A DNA stretch of 64,000 nt from Adineta ricciae (GCA_905250025.1 CAJNOJ010000072.1:197456-261455); one strand, 5' to 3'. Numbered from the stretch's first letter, positions 41,997 to 54,897 are shown. The notes: generated from the sequence alone by a model not told the origin. A program made the numbers and translations.

Positions 41997-44318
41997 TTAA
42001 CATCTTAATATTTCAATTTCCTGTATTACCAAAGTGTTTTCATCTACTTTCGCGGACGTTTTCTCTTTGATAAATGAGGGTGTACAACAATCGAGTGCAC
42101 CAATATCAATCGGATGTGCTTCAGTATTGTAAACAAAACTTGTTTCAAGAAAACAGGAGCCTATTTGAAAAAATTTAGTGTTAGCTTGAACATTGGGATA
42201 CTTACCTGATGAAGTGTAGTGTTCTGTTGCATATTCTCCATTCGAATGTAGAAAATTTTCTTCATCAAATATCAAATAAAGATATTTGATTGTCTCAGCA
42301 AGAAAAAACGATTCCATGCGGTTATCCAATTGATGATCTTTGACATTTTTCAACTGAAACAGATCGCTATGTAGTATATTCCATAGAAATTAGCAAATTA
42401 TTACCGATGTATAACCACAGGAAGTTTTGCAGCACGATTCAATTGCATCGAATATATCAGCAGCCATGAACAGGAGTGTATCATCTTTAGTCGCCTTATA
42501 CAAGTACATAATAGATTCGATATGTTCTAAAAGTAATCGACCGATTTGATGGATATGTTTTATAACGTAAGTGGCTTTTTCTTTACCTGGTCGTAAAGGA
42601 TATGCTTCTCTTCCTTGCATACAGTCTTGCTGAACGAGATTGTAGAACTCTGGCATAGAGCCAAATTTTCTCCACATTGTATGATAAGCGTATAAAGTTT
42701 CACGCGCTCGATCAAGTTCACCGACCAGAGTCTAAAGGTATCAAACAGAGAGAAATAGAAGCAACCAATTAGACCCATCGAATTTTTCAATTTTAACACT
42801 AGGGAAGCAATTGAGACAACTCTTAACCTTCACATACGTATACATATATAGAGCAAGAGAACGAACACATGCTTACAGAAATGAAATACGTAAATATTTA
42901 TATATGAATATATCTCACCAACAAACCTGGATAAAAAGCATCCAGTGATGCAAACAATGGCATCGTCTTTCGACCTTGTTCATAATTAGCAAAAACAAAC
43001 CATCCTGATCCATCACTCAAATGTTTATCAATAGCTTTGATATATACTAAAACAACAGATTCTCTTCATATTGAACCGTTTGTTATTAGAATTTTACCGC
43101 TCATCATATCCATTAAGTCTGGTTGTCGAAGTAAGATTGCACCTTTAACTAAATATTCAAAATATGAATCCACACCGGAACCAATTGTACAATCATTTGC
43201 TGTCCAAGCACCTGTTTGAATGTTGATATGATTGCCAACCTGAATTAAATTGAAGAGATCTTGTCAGGAATGAAACTACTTTTATTCTTACGAGATTAAT
43301 CGCTGAACGTTTTGACCAAAGACTTTTTAAAGCACGCAATGCCACGCGTTCATAAACAGGATCACCGGTAAGACGAGATAGGGTTCCGAATTCAATTAAG
43401 AATGTTCCACCACCAGCAGTACACGTTATATTTGTTTCATCTACTGGCACACCCCAAACTAAATTTACCGTACCATATGGAATACCTTTAACAGACGAAA
43501 CTATTTCATTGCAACCAACGACAGAGTCATAGTTACCTGTTGCAGTATCAAACGCTACAAACGAAAGCAAAACCGATAGAAATGAAATTGCAAAAGTTTT
43601 TTGCTCTTACCAGGTAAAACTTTGTTAGCGAGAGCTACAGCCAGATCAAGTAGCGGTCCTGTACACGGCCAAGTAGCGTTCACAGGCACATTCATACGTT
43701 TGGCAAGAAGATGAGCAGAAAGTAAACCACCGATAACTTAAATATTAATATAAGAAGTTTAGTTCGTGAATATAGTTGAGAAACGTTACCTCGAATGTTT
43801 GTTTCAAAGACACTAACATTTATATCACGTTCGATGTCTAAATTTTGAATAAGTGTATAAACTCGAGCGAATTCCGTATTATTTCCAAGAGTGGCTAATG
43901 TGTCAATAGCATCCACGAGCGATAACGAGTAACTATGAAATTTTAAATTAAAAATTCCTCAAGTATTCATTTCCTTCTATCTGACTTACCTTCCCCATGT
44001 ATCATATCTAAAAATTGAATAAAGAACTTTCATTAAAACAAGACAAAATCGTATACTGAACGTCTCTTTTACCCGTCACACGTCAATGGTCGTAGTTCGT
44101 CATATGGATAGGCAAATTTCAAATAAGAATCATACGCATGGTAGAACATCTGTTTGACACGACTTCTAATGAACAGAAGAAAAGCTTTATTCAAATCGAA
44201 ATTCACTCAATTACTTGTAATATAACTGTTTTTGCTTGGAAAACTGCCCTTCATTTGAATATGCAGAAGTAATAAAGAATGATATTAAAAGCACGATAGT
44301 TTTTGTATCACAGAACAT
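41997..44318 (-). CDS. EDEM2: ER degradation-enhancing mannosidase EDEM2 type
   Basis: GH47 alpha-mannosidase of the ER that trims N-glycans of misfolded glycoproteins to commit them to ERAD. The start [20 protein letters not shown] is a signal peptide. Characteristic blocks: [20 protein letters not shown] then [126 protein letters not shown] and [16 protein letters not shown]. The last two are closest to EDEM2. The usual CDGHDTWG reads CDGYDTWG here. The protein ends shortly after the GH47 domain, without the longer tail of vertebrate EDEM2. About twelve exons with short introns; middle boundaries approximate. It is divergent from SCYL3, with starts 266 bp apart. Confidence 0.92.
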
Positions 44319-44583
44319 GATCGACACATGATTTGGAAAACAAAACAAGGAAATTTAATCTAATCTCATCTTACAATCAAATCTTGTTGTCTTTTATTGT
44401 TTACCGTTCTCTTTTTTCGATAGATAGATTATCTTAACTTTATTTCAATTGGCTTGTTTTTCATACCAATAAACTTCTATGGTGACGTTCATTGCATAGG
44501 TGATTCGTACCATCCAATTAGAAACTTTGTTCTGTTTTTTCCTCGCGATTGTATTATTATTCGAATTGCACATTGATTTTACC
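44319..44583. promoter_or_regulatory. Short bidirectional promoter EDEM2 / SCYL3
   Basis: Only 265 bp separate the two divergent start codons. AT-rich; no element identified. Confidence 0.5.
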
Positions 44584-47168
44584 ATGGGAAATGATCTCTC
44601 TTCGACGACAGCACGAACATTGATACCGTTAGATGATGCTGCTTGTTGGCAGCTGTACAATGGTACTAATGAACGGTCAGAAGCAATATCAATCTTCGTG
44701 GCAAAACAAACATTTTCAGTTGAATGTCGACGATCAATTCAGGTAAAATTGAATTGTGTTTCTATCATTGAGACTTTTTATCTGTTTAGTTTCTTAAAAC
44801 AATACGCCATCCGAATATTATCAAGTTTTTCAATGGTTTTAAAACATTTGTTGACCAAGATAGCTTTATTGCGGATTGCGTACATCCGTTAGCAAATAAA
44901 TTAACTAATCAGGATATTGATTCAACAGCTAAACTATGCTTGGGTCTTTATCATTTATCTCAAGCATTAGAATTCCTTCATGAAAAAGTAAACGACGAAA
45001 TTTACAATAATTTCTAATCGTTGTCATGTTTTTATATTCAATCAGGCTCGTATCAGTCATAATAATGTGTGCCTCTCATCACTTTATATTTCTTTGAATG
45101 GCATTTGGAAATTAGGAAATTTTGAATGTGCCTGTCGATATGATAATTTGAACAAGAAATATTTGTCATCATTGAAACTTATCCGATGGGAAGAGTGTAT
45201 AACACCTGAAGAAGATGAAAAGGTCGGCATTTTATATTGCGCGTTCAAATTCAAACCTTAAAATAATTTTAGAGTTCAACGGAAATAACTAAGAAAGATA
45301 TATATGCCATAGATATATATGGATTCGGAACATTGATTCGACATCTGATGACAATTGTTAATGTCGATGGTAGGATTCTCTTTAGTATGAAAGCCAAGAT
45401 TCATTATGATCATGTCTAGATGCATTGAAAAATCTTCTTGATAATCTGCAAATATCTCTTACGGATGAAGATTCGCAATCACGTCCAAAATGGTCAGCGC
45501 TTCTTCAGACGCAACTATTCCAGTGAGTTATTGTTTTCGAAACATCGGCAAATTGAACGAAAATTTTCCTAATAGGATTGATTATATCAAAACAACGGAA
45601 GTTCTTGATCGATTACCAACTGTCGAAACGTCAGATCTTGATGCTGTCGTCGAGTATAATTGATAAATTCACGAAAATATTCAACAGTCCTTTCTCTAAT
45701 CATTTCTTACAGGTCTCTATCAACTTATCTTGATAATCTTAATTCTGCTTATTTCAATGAATTATTAATTCGTCGCTTATTTGTTCCATTTATGTTTTTA
45801 TGTTCTTCAACCAGATCGAAAATCATTCCGAGGATTCTGATTCCTAAAGAAGATAATGCGAACTCGGAGTCATGGATACCTGTAGACAAATATCGAACTT
45901 ATGTTATTCCACTAATCGTCGATCTATTTTCTTATCATGTTACATGTATACGAGAAACATTACTTGAATATTATAATTCCTATTGGCAATTGATCGATAG
46001 AACTACTTTGATAAACATTATACTTCCACAAGTAAAATTCGAATCGAATGGAGATTGATATCTGGAAAAATTCGTCTTTCTTTGTTGTAGCTTGTGTATG
46101 GATTGAAAGATTCTAGTAATTCTATATGTACATTAACATTATTGGCACTAGCAGCAATGGTACCCGTCTTAGGTGGTGACATAGTTGTTGGTGGACAACG
46201 AAAACAGATATTTACAGATAAAATCAAAAAGGAGGTTTGTTGTCCTTTTTGAGTGACACTCAAGATGGTTTGCGCCAAAATTTTAGAACGTTTCTTCGCC
46301 TAAACTGGCGAAAGCAGCAGCAGCTGCGACCGCTGCCGCAGCATCTGTTAAAAATTCGCCAGTAGCTACTCCAACATCTTTACATAAAATTAGAAAATCT
46401 AGTCCGAGTTCAACCACGAAAATCAAGTAAGTTCATCAAACAGCAATAACTCTGTCCATCATCAAAAAAATGCTTCATTTTTATAGTGCTTCACAAGTGG
46501 AATCTCTTTCTACTCATACTCCACAACAAACAAAACCATCATCCGCTCCTGTCAAAACACTATCAGCTATTACACCGTCAGAACACACCAATGGATATCA
46601 TGTACCAACAAATATCTCCAATGTAGAACCGCCTGTCGCCATAGTTCAAAACGGAGTTTTTAACTCTAATCATGAATCGGAAATCGAGCGTAACGATGAC
46701 GATGACGATGGTCAATGGTCTGATTGGGAGCATAATCCTGATCCACCGGAATTGCCTGATGTATTTCTGCCCGAAGAACCAAAACAATCTGTCACAACTA
46801 TTTTGCCATCATCATCGAAATCTCTGAAATTAAATAATATTTCAAAACCAAAATGGAATCCCAATGCACCGTTAGGTAGTGAATATGAAATTCCACCAGT
46901 TGTTCGATCGACAAATAAATCAAGGAACGACGAAGCATTAGACAATCAAGAATCTGAAGATTTTTTCAAAGATATGATACCAAAATTTCAAACAGTACAG
47001 TTAATGACGCAATTAGAAACAATGTTCAACCTTAATCCTGAAAAATATAAAGAAGAGAAGAAATCTACAGATGCAACATTGTCATTTTCCAATAAATTTG
47101 GGATAATGCAACATGATCACGAAGACAATCAAGAAATCGAAAGTGGAAATAATAATTGGGATGAATAA
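44584..47168 (+). CDS. SCYL3: SCY1-like pseudokinase 3 (PACE-1)
   Basis: Membrane-associated pseudokinase scaffold; mammalian SCYL3 binds ezrin and sits at Golgi and leading edge. The start was set at MGNDLSSTTARTL because the MGN motif matches the family's N-myristoylation site; an upstream in-frame Met would mask it. The N-terminal kinase-like domain lacks catalytic motifs: SHNNVCLSSLYISLNGIWKL replaces the HRD loop, and GNFE stands where DFG should be. FLKTIRHPNIIKFFNGF and DIYGFGTLIRHLMTIVNV confirm the fold. HEAT-like repeats follow (YVIPLIVDLFSYHVTCIRET, IILPQ-LVYGLKDSSNSIC, then GGDIVVGGQRKQIF). After an Ala-rich and Ser/Pro-rich linker, the C-terminal motif QWSDWEHNPDPPEL and LGSEYEIPP resemble SCYL3 tails. 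It ends GNNNWDE. Confidence 0.9.
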
Positions 47169-47890
47169 AATCATTTTCGTTTTATTTTCTCTTTTACGTC
47201 TCGTATATATAAGCAGTGATATATTATTTACCGTAATTTCTAACCTGGTGGTTACAGATTCAATGTTTTCTTTTCGTTTTCATGTATATTCGAAAACATT
47301 GTCTAGATCAACTTTCATTATTAATAAAAATAACCTTTTACGAATGAATTCTGAGAATTTTTCAAGAACGTGAAATATATATTTAAGTAAGTAACTAATT
47401 AAGGTCAGATGAAAAGCCAAAAAATAAAGATGTCTATTCAGCATGAATGTGTGATGACCTCATCGCGTCTTTTTGCTTTTTCGTGTATATTCAAACGCGT
47501 GGCCTAGACCTATTGGTACCTTATGAACTCTGTACACGAGAAATCGAGCTATCTATGAACTTCTAGACGAAAACATCGAGATCGAATATCTAAACACGAA
47601 GTCATGACGTTAATCATGTCTTTTGTTCGTCTGATAATATTGTTCGACAAAGACTTGCGCTGCTTAGTACACATGCACAAAAAGAAAGGCAAAGAAAATG
47701 AATAGTCATTAAACTGTTTACGATGTGCTCTTGTTCATGAAAGCCATGCCTGTTTAATTAAATGGCAAGTGTTTTCTGCAAAGATACTATCAGATGAAGA
47801 ATGTTGAAATGAATGCTTTGCTTGATGATGATAAAGTGAAACAGAGGGATGATCTATTTAGTAAATGAAATATTCAAAAAGCATGGCAAA
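47169..47890. other. Intergenic, no gene seen
   Basis: 3' UTR of SCYL3 (AATAAA at 47165-47170 overlaps the stop) and featureless sequence. Confidence 0.45.
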
Positions 47891-48490
47891 TCAGATCTTT
47901 AATTTACGGTGATTTAAAAGTAATGACGATGGAGATCTTAGTAAGAGTGGTACTATTCGTCCATCCATCGTCGAAAAGCAATAATTTGGCCCTATTATTA
48001 GTTGTTGCTCGTTGTTATTTGTTTGCGTAGATTTCGATGGATGAACTAAGTTCAGATTCGAACTACTGGCAACAGTAGTGATCATTCGTGCTGAGGATAT
48101 ATTATTTTGACTCAATGGTTCACCGATAATCGAGACAGCCGTATAGTCAGTCATATTTTGCAGCGGATATGCATCGTGAACTGTGAAAATATTCTTGATA
48201 AATGCATAGAACCAATCTGTCATTGCTGATGATAGTGACCGAGACTTTTTTCTTTTAATGATTCTATTTCCGCGCGATTTCAGTGTATGATGACGAAAAG
48301 ATGCTGATGAACCATCGCCTGCTTCGAATAACCATTTATGAACAGGAATTAATGACTTCTCATTTAAGAAACAATAATTATTCATGTATAAGCGAAAAAG
48401 TCCGATGAAATTAAAGTGAAAACTATAAAAATAAGAAGAATGAAAAGCGGGAGTTTGTTCGCGAGGGCGTGACGATTTCATCCACCGCAA
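47891..48490 (-). CDS. Orphan protein, possible gene
   Basis: A 199-codon open frame on the minus strand. The first 30 codons may include an intron, as TTTTTATAG precedes TTTTCACTTT inside it. The stretch after about residue 35 (MNNYCFLNEKSLIPVHKWLF) looks more protein-like; it continues with a basic run (RGNRIIKRKKSRSLSSAM) and a Ser/Asn-rich tail. No domain or signal peptide recognised. The exact start is uncertain and the whole could be non-coding. Confidence 0.35.
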   Translation of the reverse strand: MRWMKSSRPREQTPAFHSSYFYSFHFNFIGLFRLYMNNYCFLNEKSLIPVHKWLFEAGDGSSASFRHHTLKSRGNRIIKRKKSRSLSSAMTDWFYAFIKNIFTVHDAYPLQNMTDYTAVSIIGEPLSQNNISSARMITTVASSSNLNLVHPSKSTQTNNNEQQLIIGPNYCFSTMDGRIVPLLLRSPSSLLLNHRKLKI

Positions 48491-48745
48491 GGAAAATCAT
48501 CGTGCTTTCTCAATTGCCCTTGAATAACCTCATCGAATTAAATTAATTTTACCTAGACGATATCGATGCTATTGTTCGATAGAGAAAAGAAAAGAGAATT
48601 TGGCTGATATAATGATGACGATGCATATTCTGCCTTTGTACTTTGTTTACTTTTCACAGACGAAAGAAGCGATCGAGGGATGATGATATCACATATATTC
48701 ATCTTCGTAATCACGATCTATCGATCGAGGTAGACCCACCCAGAC

Positions 48746-48754
48746 TATAAAAAG
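48746..48754 (+). promoter_or_regulatory. TATA box of the W/Y/G-rich peptide gene
   Basis: TATAAAAAG about 30 bp before a probable transcription start, in front of a 5' UTR exon that ends at a CAAG|GTAAGT-like donor near 48825. One of the few clear core promoters in the window. Confidence 0.55.
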
Positions 48755-48893
48755 CGAGTGAAATTCACTGATTTTTCATATCACTTCGTACGTTCTTCAT
48801 ACAATTTACCTACTTCAAATCAAGTAAGTAAAACAAGTTTCTTATTTGAATCTCTTTCATTAAAGAATTCTTTTCTAATAGATTTCAAGCACA

Positions 48894-49177
48894 ATGTTTG
48901 CCCAATTATTACTCATCGTTGCCTTGGTCCTCGCTGTCCTCGCTTCAGTCTCAGAAGCCTGGTACGGTTTAGGTTGGGGATATGGTATGTTAAACGAAAT
49001 AAATATCCATTACTTTTTCTAAATCATCTGTTTTTCTTCTTTAGGCTGGCCGTACGTATTTTATTTGAATTGATGCATTCAAACATCTATGCATGCTTTC
49101 CTTCTTTATCTAGATACTCATATGGTTACGGTTACGGTTTAGGCTGGCCATACTATGGCGGTCTCTGGGGCCGTTAA
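48894..49177 (+). CDS. Secreted Trp/Tyr/Gly-rich peptide precursor
   Basis: Three coding exons, 48894-48984, 49045-49051 (only 7 nt) and 49114-49177; total 162 nt, 53 residues. Residues 1-22 form a clear signal peptide (MFAQLLLIVALVLAVLASVS then EA). The mature part of ~31 residues consists almost only of W, Y, G, P and L: WYGLGWGYG, then WPYSYGYGYGLG, then WPYYGGLWGR. It ends in Gly-Arg, so trimming Arg and amidating via Gly would leave C-terminal Trp-amide. Such peptides resemble nematode NLP/caenacin-type antimicrobial peptides; the last part also fits W(X6)W-amide. There is no internal dibasic cleavage site. A 5' UTR intron and a TATA box support expression. Function is inference; the coding model rests on frame closure over two good introns. 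Confidence 0.75.
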
Positions 49178-50056
49178 ATTGTTTGCTGGCAACAGTAGAC
49201 AAGTAAGTGTTTCCGACACCAATGATTTCGAATTGTTAAACTATTCAATCTTTTCTCAATAGTATGTATATATGTAATATCCAATGAAAATTTCGGGACG
49301 AACATCGGACGATCATCGGTTATGTGGGTGTTGGCATATATACAACACGACGAAGTGGTTCACACATTTTATACTCCTCTATTGTAAATTACCGCTTAAA
49401 TCTGTGTGTTAATATTTTTCTATCTATCTATTTATCTATAATATCTCCATGGAATAAAATATAAATGATTACACTTCAAAACCTTCATTTTCTCATTTAA
49501 ATTCGAAATCGATCTGTGCAAAAGACAGGAGAGAATAAGATGCAAACTGCTCTCTCAGATCCGAATAATCCGATTCGAACCAAGAAGTTTTCCTCCGATA
49601 ATTGTATAAAAACGAACATAGATTCATTGACAAAAGTGACGTGTTTTTCTTTTTTCGAGAAGAATCAGTAAAAAGAATTTTCTTTCGTGTGTTCGAAAAT
49701 CAAGTCTTCCTACGTTTTGCCACGCATTGCAGCGTCTTGTTTCAACAATTTGCAAATTGACAATAGTGACATCTAATGTCCGATGATATCGATCGAGGCA
49801 CAACAATTTCATAAAGCTTTTCGTTTCAGTCAATTGATAGATTAAATAAATAAAATACATGGACTGTTTCTATTGGTTAGCCACGCTGAATATCGCTTAT
49901 CCTTACTATTCAAAAACTATTGGGTTGTAACCTGTATGAATCATTTGTACTAAATGCTTCGTCAACAATGATATGCAGATTTGTTTCTCAAACAAGTTGT
50001 ACTTAAACGCATTTTATTGTAGATTTATCATTTGAATTAGAAGAACTATTTACAGT
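49178..50056. other. Intergenic, no gene seen
   Basis: Peptide gene 3' UTR (AATAAA near 49455) and PGD upstream region; AT-rich, no gene supported. Confidence 0.5.
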
Positions 50057-52294
50057 CATGGCTGAAAATAACAAAGAAAAGTAAATAGATAATTAATTAA
50101 GATCAAAACTAAGTAATGAAATTCATCTGTTTTAGAGCCGATATCGGTTTAATAGGTTTGGCTGTCATGGGTCAAAATCTTATCTTGAACATGAATGACA
50201 ATGGTTTTACAGTTAAGTATTGATTTTTATCTTGATCATTGTAATCGAGGGTGAATCGTTCTAGGTTGCATGTTTCAATCGAACTGTATCCAAAGTTGAC
50301 AATTTCTTAAATAATGAAGCTAAAGGTACAAACATACTCGGTGCACATTCCATTGAAGAACTTGTTCAGATGTTAAAAAAACCGCGCCGAGTGATGTTAT
50401 TAGTTCAAGCTGGTAAAGCTGTCGATGATTTCATTCAAACTTTGGTAGGAAAGTTATTTGAACATCTTCCTATCTTATTGATTATTGAATAGATTCCATT
50501 ATTGGAACAAGGAGATATTATTATCGATGGAGGAAATTCACTTTACAAAGATTCAGTCGTAGGACAAATCTAAATGACCAAATTATTTGTCATTGTGACG
50601 TTCTATTTCTTTCTAGCGACGCGCGGAGGAAATAGAAAAGAAGGGTTTTCTCTATATTGGTACTGGTGTGTCTGGTGGTGAAGATGGAGCCCGCCATGGT
50701 CCGTCGTTAATGCCCGGTGGAAGTGAAAAAGCATGGTGAGATTTTTGCGAGCAATCATGTCAGTATTTTATGTACTTGCAACTATTCATTTTTCTCTTCA
50801 GGGAGGCTGTTAAACCAATATTTCAAAAAATTTCTGCTAAAGCTGATGGGCAACCATGCTGTGACTGGGTAAATAAATGCTGACATCCGTTAAAATAATG
50901 TTCTTTGTTTGAATGAAATAAACAGGTTGGCCCATCGGGTTCCGGTCATTTCGTTAAAATGGTACATAATGGCATCGAATACGGTGATATGCAACTCATC
51001 TGCGAAGTTTACAATATTATGAAAGATATTTTAAAGATGTCGAATGATGAAATAGCCGACGTATGTTGAATTGAAAGATTTGTTTCGTGTTCTCAATTCT
51101 CACTGTCATCTCGTTTAGACATTTGATGAATGGAACAAGGGAACATTGGATTCATTTTTAATTCAAATAACAGCTGACATTTTACGTTTCAAAGAAAATG
51201 ATAAATATGTTCTAGACTCAATTCGTGATTCAGCTGGACAAGTATTTAAACGAATCATTTTCGTCCTCATTACTCACACCCATTCTTTTCCCTCTATTTC
51301 AGAAAGGTACAGGCAAATGGACCGGTATTGCTTCGTTAGAATACGGTGTGCCTGTAACTTTGATCGGTAGGTAACATTAATAAGGATCTGAACTGTAATT
51401 GAAAAAATAATTTAGGTGAATCGGTTTTTGCTCGATGTTTATCATCATTAATTGACGAACGTGGCCGTGCATCAACACAATTGAAAGGACCTAATGTTCA
51501 AAGTTTTGACGGTGATAAAAAACAATTTATCGAATATCTTGGCCAAGCTTTATATGCATCAAAAATAATCTCCTATGCACAAGGTTTTATGTTAATGCGC
51601 GAAGCAGCTAAACAATATGGATGGAAATTGAATTATGGATCGATTGCATTGATGTGGCGCGGTGGTTGCATCATCCGAAGGTTTGATCTCATTAAAGCGA
51701 ATCACTTTTCCATTTTGTTCTACTTTCTGTTTTAGTGTATTTTTGGGAAATATCAAATCTGCATATGACAAAAATGAATCCTTGGAAAATCTTCTTTTGG
51801 ACAGTTTCTTTACTGATGCTATTAACAAATGCCAACAAGGATGGAGAAAAGTTATTGCAACAGCGACTGTCTATGGAATTCCCATACCTTGTCTCAGTAC
51901 AGGTAAACACCTTTCATTTCCAAGAACTGCGCCATGATGAAGTTTACTTTTAGCACTTGCATTTTACGATGGATATCGCGCGAAACGTTTACCAGCTAAT
52001 CTCATCCAGGTTTGTATTTTTTTTTGGTTTTTATTTCAAAATCCTTTCGTGACGTCAGTCGACAGAGAGATTAGTTGACAATGCGTCATTTGACTTTTAG
52101 CCATCAACTACGCGTTATGCTAGCGTACAAGCAAAATTATGAAAAAAATTCTATTTTCTCTCAAATTCTTGTAGGCGCAACGTGATTACTTCGGTGCACA
52201 CACATACGAACTACTTGACAAACCAGGAGAATTCATTCATACAAACTGGACTGGTCATGGTGGAAATATCACTGCATCAACATATACTCATTAA
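50057..52294 (+). CDS. PGD: 6-phosphogluconate dehydrogenase, decarboxylating
   Basis: Cytosolic pentose-phosphate enzyme that converts 6-phosphogluconate to ribulose 5-phosphate, CO2 and NADPH. Around 480 residues, as usual. The N-terminus [20 protein letters not shown] contains the Rossmann NADP-binding loop (GLAVMGQNL). Then come [52 protein letters not shown] with the catalytic Lys-His, [26 protein letters not shown] and the C-terminal [20 protein letters not shown]. About eleven short-intron exons; the splice before [10 protein letters not shown] lies near 51735. Complete and apparently functional; no relation to its neighbours. Confidence 0.96.
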
Positions 52295-53152
52295 TAGGAT
52301 AGTATTTACTTTAGCATCGAACAAATTCTACCCAATAGTTTGGTGTTTATTGTCTTTCGATTAGTAGTCATGTTTTAATCTGAGTTCTTCATTTTCTGAT
52401 TTTTACTCTTTCTCTAAAAGAATTTAAACAACAACAGAGCAGTTTTTTGTAGTTTGTGATTGTTTTAGACACAATAAAATTTTAGAAAGACGACAAAGAA
52501 GTATAATTAACAAGATTCTTCCGATGTATTGCAACCAAAGTTTTCATGTAAATCATTGCTACGACAACAATCTTTCTCAAGAGAAATCAATTCTTTGTCT
52601 CTAAGCACGTTTCGCTCACTACGTTTAGCAGATCTTTTTCTTCGTTCTATATGCGTGATTTTTTCGAAGAAAGTCTATTACGATCGTAATTACAACCAAG
52701 ACGCATAGCGGAAGAGGAAAATCAATGAAATATAATTTAAAATATTTTTGCCAGAGATCATTGCGATCACGAAACTACATTTTATTTTGCCATTGATTCT
52801 TTGATAAAGCCGACATCGTTCGTATCGATCTTTCTACCTGAGAGATTTTTTCTCCATCTAAAATCCGAGATAAACATCTCTTCAGTGTTGCGTTCCTTTC
52901 TCTTCCTCAGAAAGATCAACAGAGAAAAGCGTCTCTTTCTTACTACGTTCTACTCTATATGCGTCGCAAGCAATTTGAGTAATGTTCAAGAACAGGACAT
53001 TGCAGGAAAACGAGATAAGAAACTTATTTGTCTAATGTCACTGTCTTTCGACATTAACACAAAAGGAAGTTGCTTTCATTCCTTCAATATTTTCTTCGTT
53101 GCTGGCTGGTAATACTTGACGTAATTTGTTTAAAAACGAAGTTTACTTATTA
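52295..53152. other. Intergenic, no gene seen
   Basis: PGD 3' UTR with ACAATAAAAT near 52472. An open frame at 52801-53112 has no recognisable protein character and is not annotated. Confidence 0.45.
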
Positions 53153-54614
53153 ATGCCTCGAAGAAATTGTCTTCGTCGGCTACGTTTATATCTTATTCTT
53201 TTAGTAATTTTTGTTGTATTTACGTGGTTCATACCTTCGATATCATTGAAGTTCGACGGGAGAAACGAAGATGTTATTGGATACGACAAGAATTATTTGG
53301 ACAACCGTATTTATCCGCCACCATGGTGTATGTTTAATTGGACCGTAGGTGACTACTTTGTTCGGAAAGACGCGTTGAAGAAACTGGAAGATCAAGATGC
53401 AATAGATAAAAAACAGAAAATAGTGTTAGACAATGGATTTTCAAATTGGAAGAAACATAATCAATCGGACTATCTTATTCTTGAGTATACGACAGTGTTT
53501 AATCAACCAAAATTTTGTGGAAAAACACCGACTTTCATTTTTGGGAAACATTGCCCATATCAAAATTGCAGGTAAAAACAGTCGCATTGTACGTTAATCA
53601 CAGTTATTGATCATATCAGACAAATATTGATAGTTGATCCGATCTGAGACTAAATTTATTAATTCTACAGCTCAGAGTTTGATCTCCACATTGATAGGCT
53701 CAGACAGACGTTTAGTTCCGACAATATTAAAGTTTGCTGATGTACTTATATCTTTATATAGGTACACATGTGATCGAAATTGGTCAAAAAGTGCAGATGT
53801 TCTGCTAATGCATCATCATGATATTCACTTTGATCAATTGTCAATCGAACGTAATCCGGATCAAATCTGGTTATTTTGGCATGATGAGCCTGGTGGCGTT
53901 ATAAAACATGCGATAGACTATCAGTTCAATTGGACTATATCATATCGTTTCAATGCAGAAGCTAGTATTGGTGCGTATGGCATAACTATTTTTCGTGATA
54001 AACCACTAACAACTAAACACTTCAATTCATATATTGATGAAGAATTTAAGAAACGACAAGCATACGCCATATGGTTTGTTAGTAATTGTCAGCCGAGAGC
54101 TCGCATTGACTTTTACCTAAGATTTCGTTCGTACTATCCGTTCACTCGCGTGTATGGCAAATGTGCTTCACAAAATACAACAAGTCAATGTTCCCGAGAT
54201 TCTCAATGTGAAAGTGATGAATTAACAAGAAACAAGTTTTATTTAGCATTTGAATCTCAGTCTTGTCGAGATTATATAACAGAAAAATTTTGGCGTTCGC
54301 TTGCGTTTGGTATTATTCCGATTGTATTTGGACCACGTGATAAGCAATCGTTAGAAAGAATAGCACCGCCCAAGTCTTTTGTTTTTGCCGATGATTTTCT
54401 TACAATATTGGATCTGGCAGAACATTTAACTGAAATTGATCGAAATCGAACTTTATTCGAAGAATATCATCGATGGCGTCGATTATACAAGATTCTTTAC
54501 CTGCCAGAAGATATTGAACATTATCGTTTTTGTGAACTTTGTTATCGTCTGAATACAAATCATCAAAGAGTTTACTATCGAAATTTGAATGAATTTTTTC
54601 TTGAAGACTGTTGA
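53153..54614 (+). CDS. Alpha-1,3-fucosyltransferase-like (GT10)
   Basis: Golgi type II membrane glycosyltransferase that moves L-fucose from GDP-fucose to N-acetylglucosamine-containing glycans. Two exons, 53153-53571 and 53762-54614; 1272 nt, 423 residues. A short basic N-tail (MPRRNCLRRLRLY) precedes one TM anchor (LILLVIFVVFTWFIPSI). The catalytic domain shows the acceptor-side block DQIWLFWHDEPG, NWTISYRFNAEASIGAYG, and the GT10 donor-binding signature YLAFESQSCRDYITEKFWR followed by SLAFGIIPIVFG. Several N-glycosylation sites (NWT, NQS, NTT). The intron is unusually long for this window (190 bp). The upstream in-frame stretch from 53126 begins with TTG, so the first ATG at 53153 is used. 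Acceptor linkage cannot be deduced. Confidence 0.9.
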
Positions 54615-54897
54615 CTTTACAAAGTACTCTAATAAAGCTAGTAGAATTAACTTTTATGAAAAATCAACGTTCTATTTGGTGGTATTTTTTAAAGTAACTA
54701 TTTAACAACAATAGGGCATACTGAATGAAATAAGTAAATTTGAGATTACAGAAATTAACAAATCGAAAAATGTTTCTATGGAATTTGCTAATGTTTTCAA
54801 TCGTAAATAAAATGTGAAATATTCTTTTTTTTCGTTACATCAGGTACTTTCGTAATGATTATTATATATTGCAGTTGAACATACGTTGAATGCCAAT
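54615..54897. other. Spacer, possible 5' UTR intron
   Basis: TATTGCAG near 54867-54874 looks like an acceptor before the next gene's ATG, so its 5' UTR or a first coding exon may lie here. Confidence 0.4.

Noticed and set aside
52801-53112. 103-codon frame before the fucosyltransferase
   Set aside because: Starts with TTG, no domain, no splice link to the following gene.
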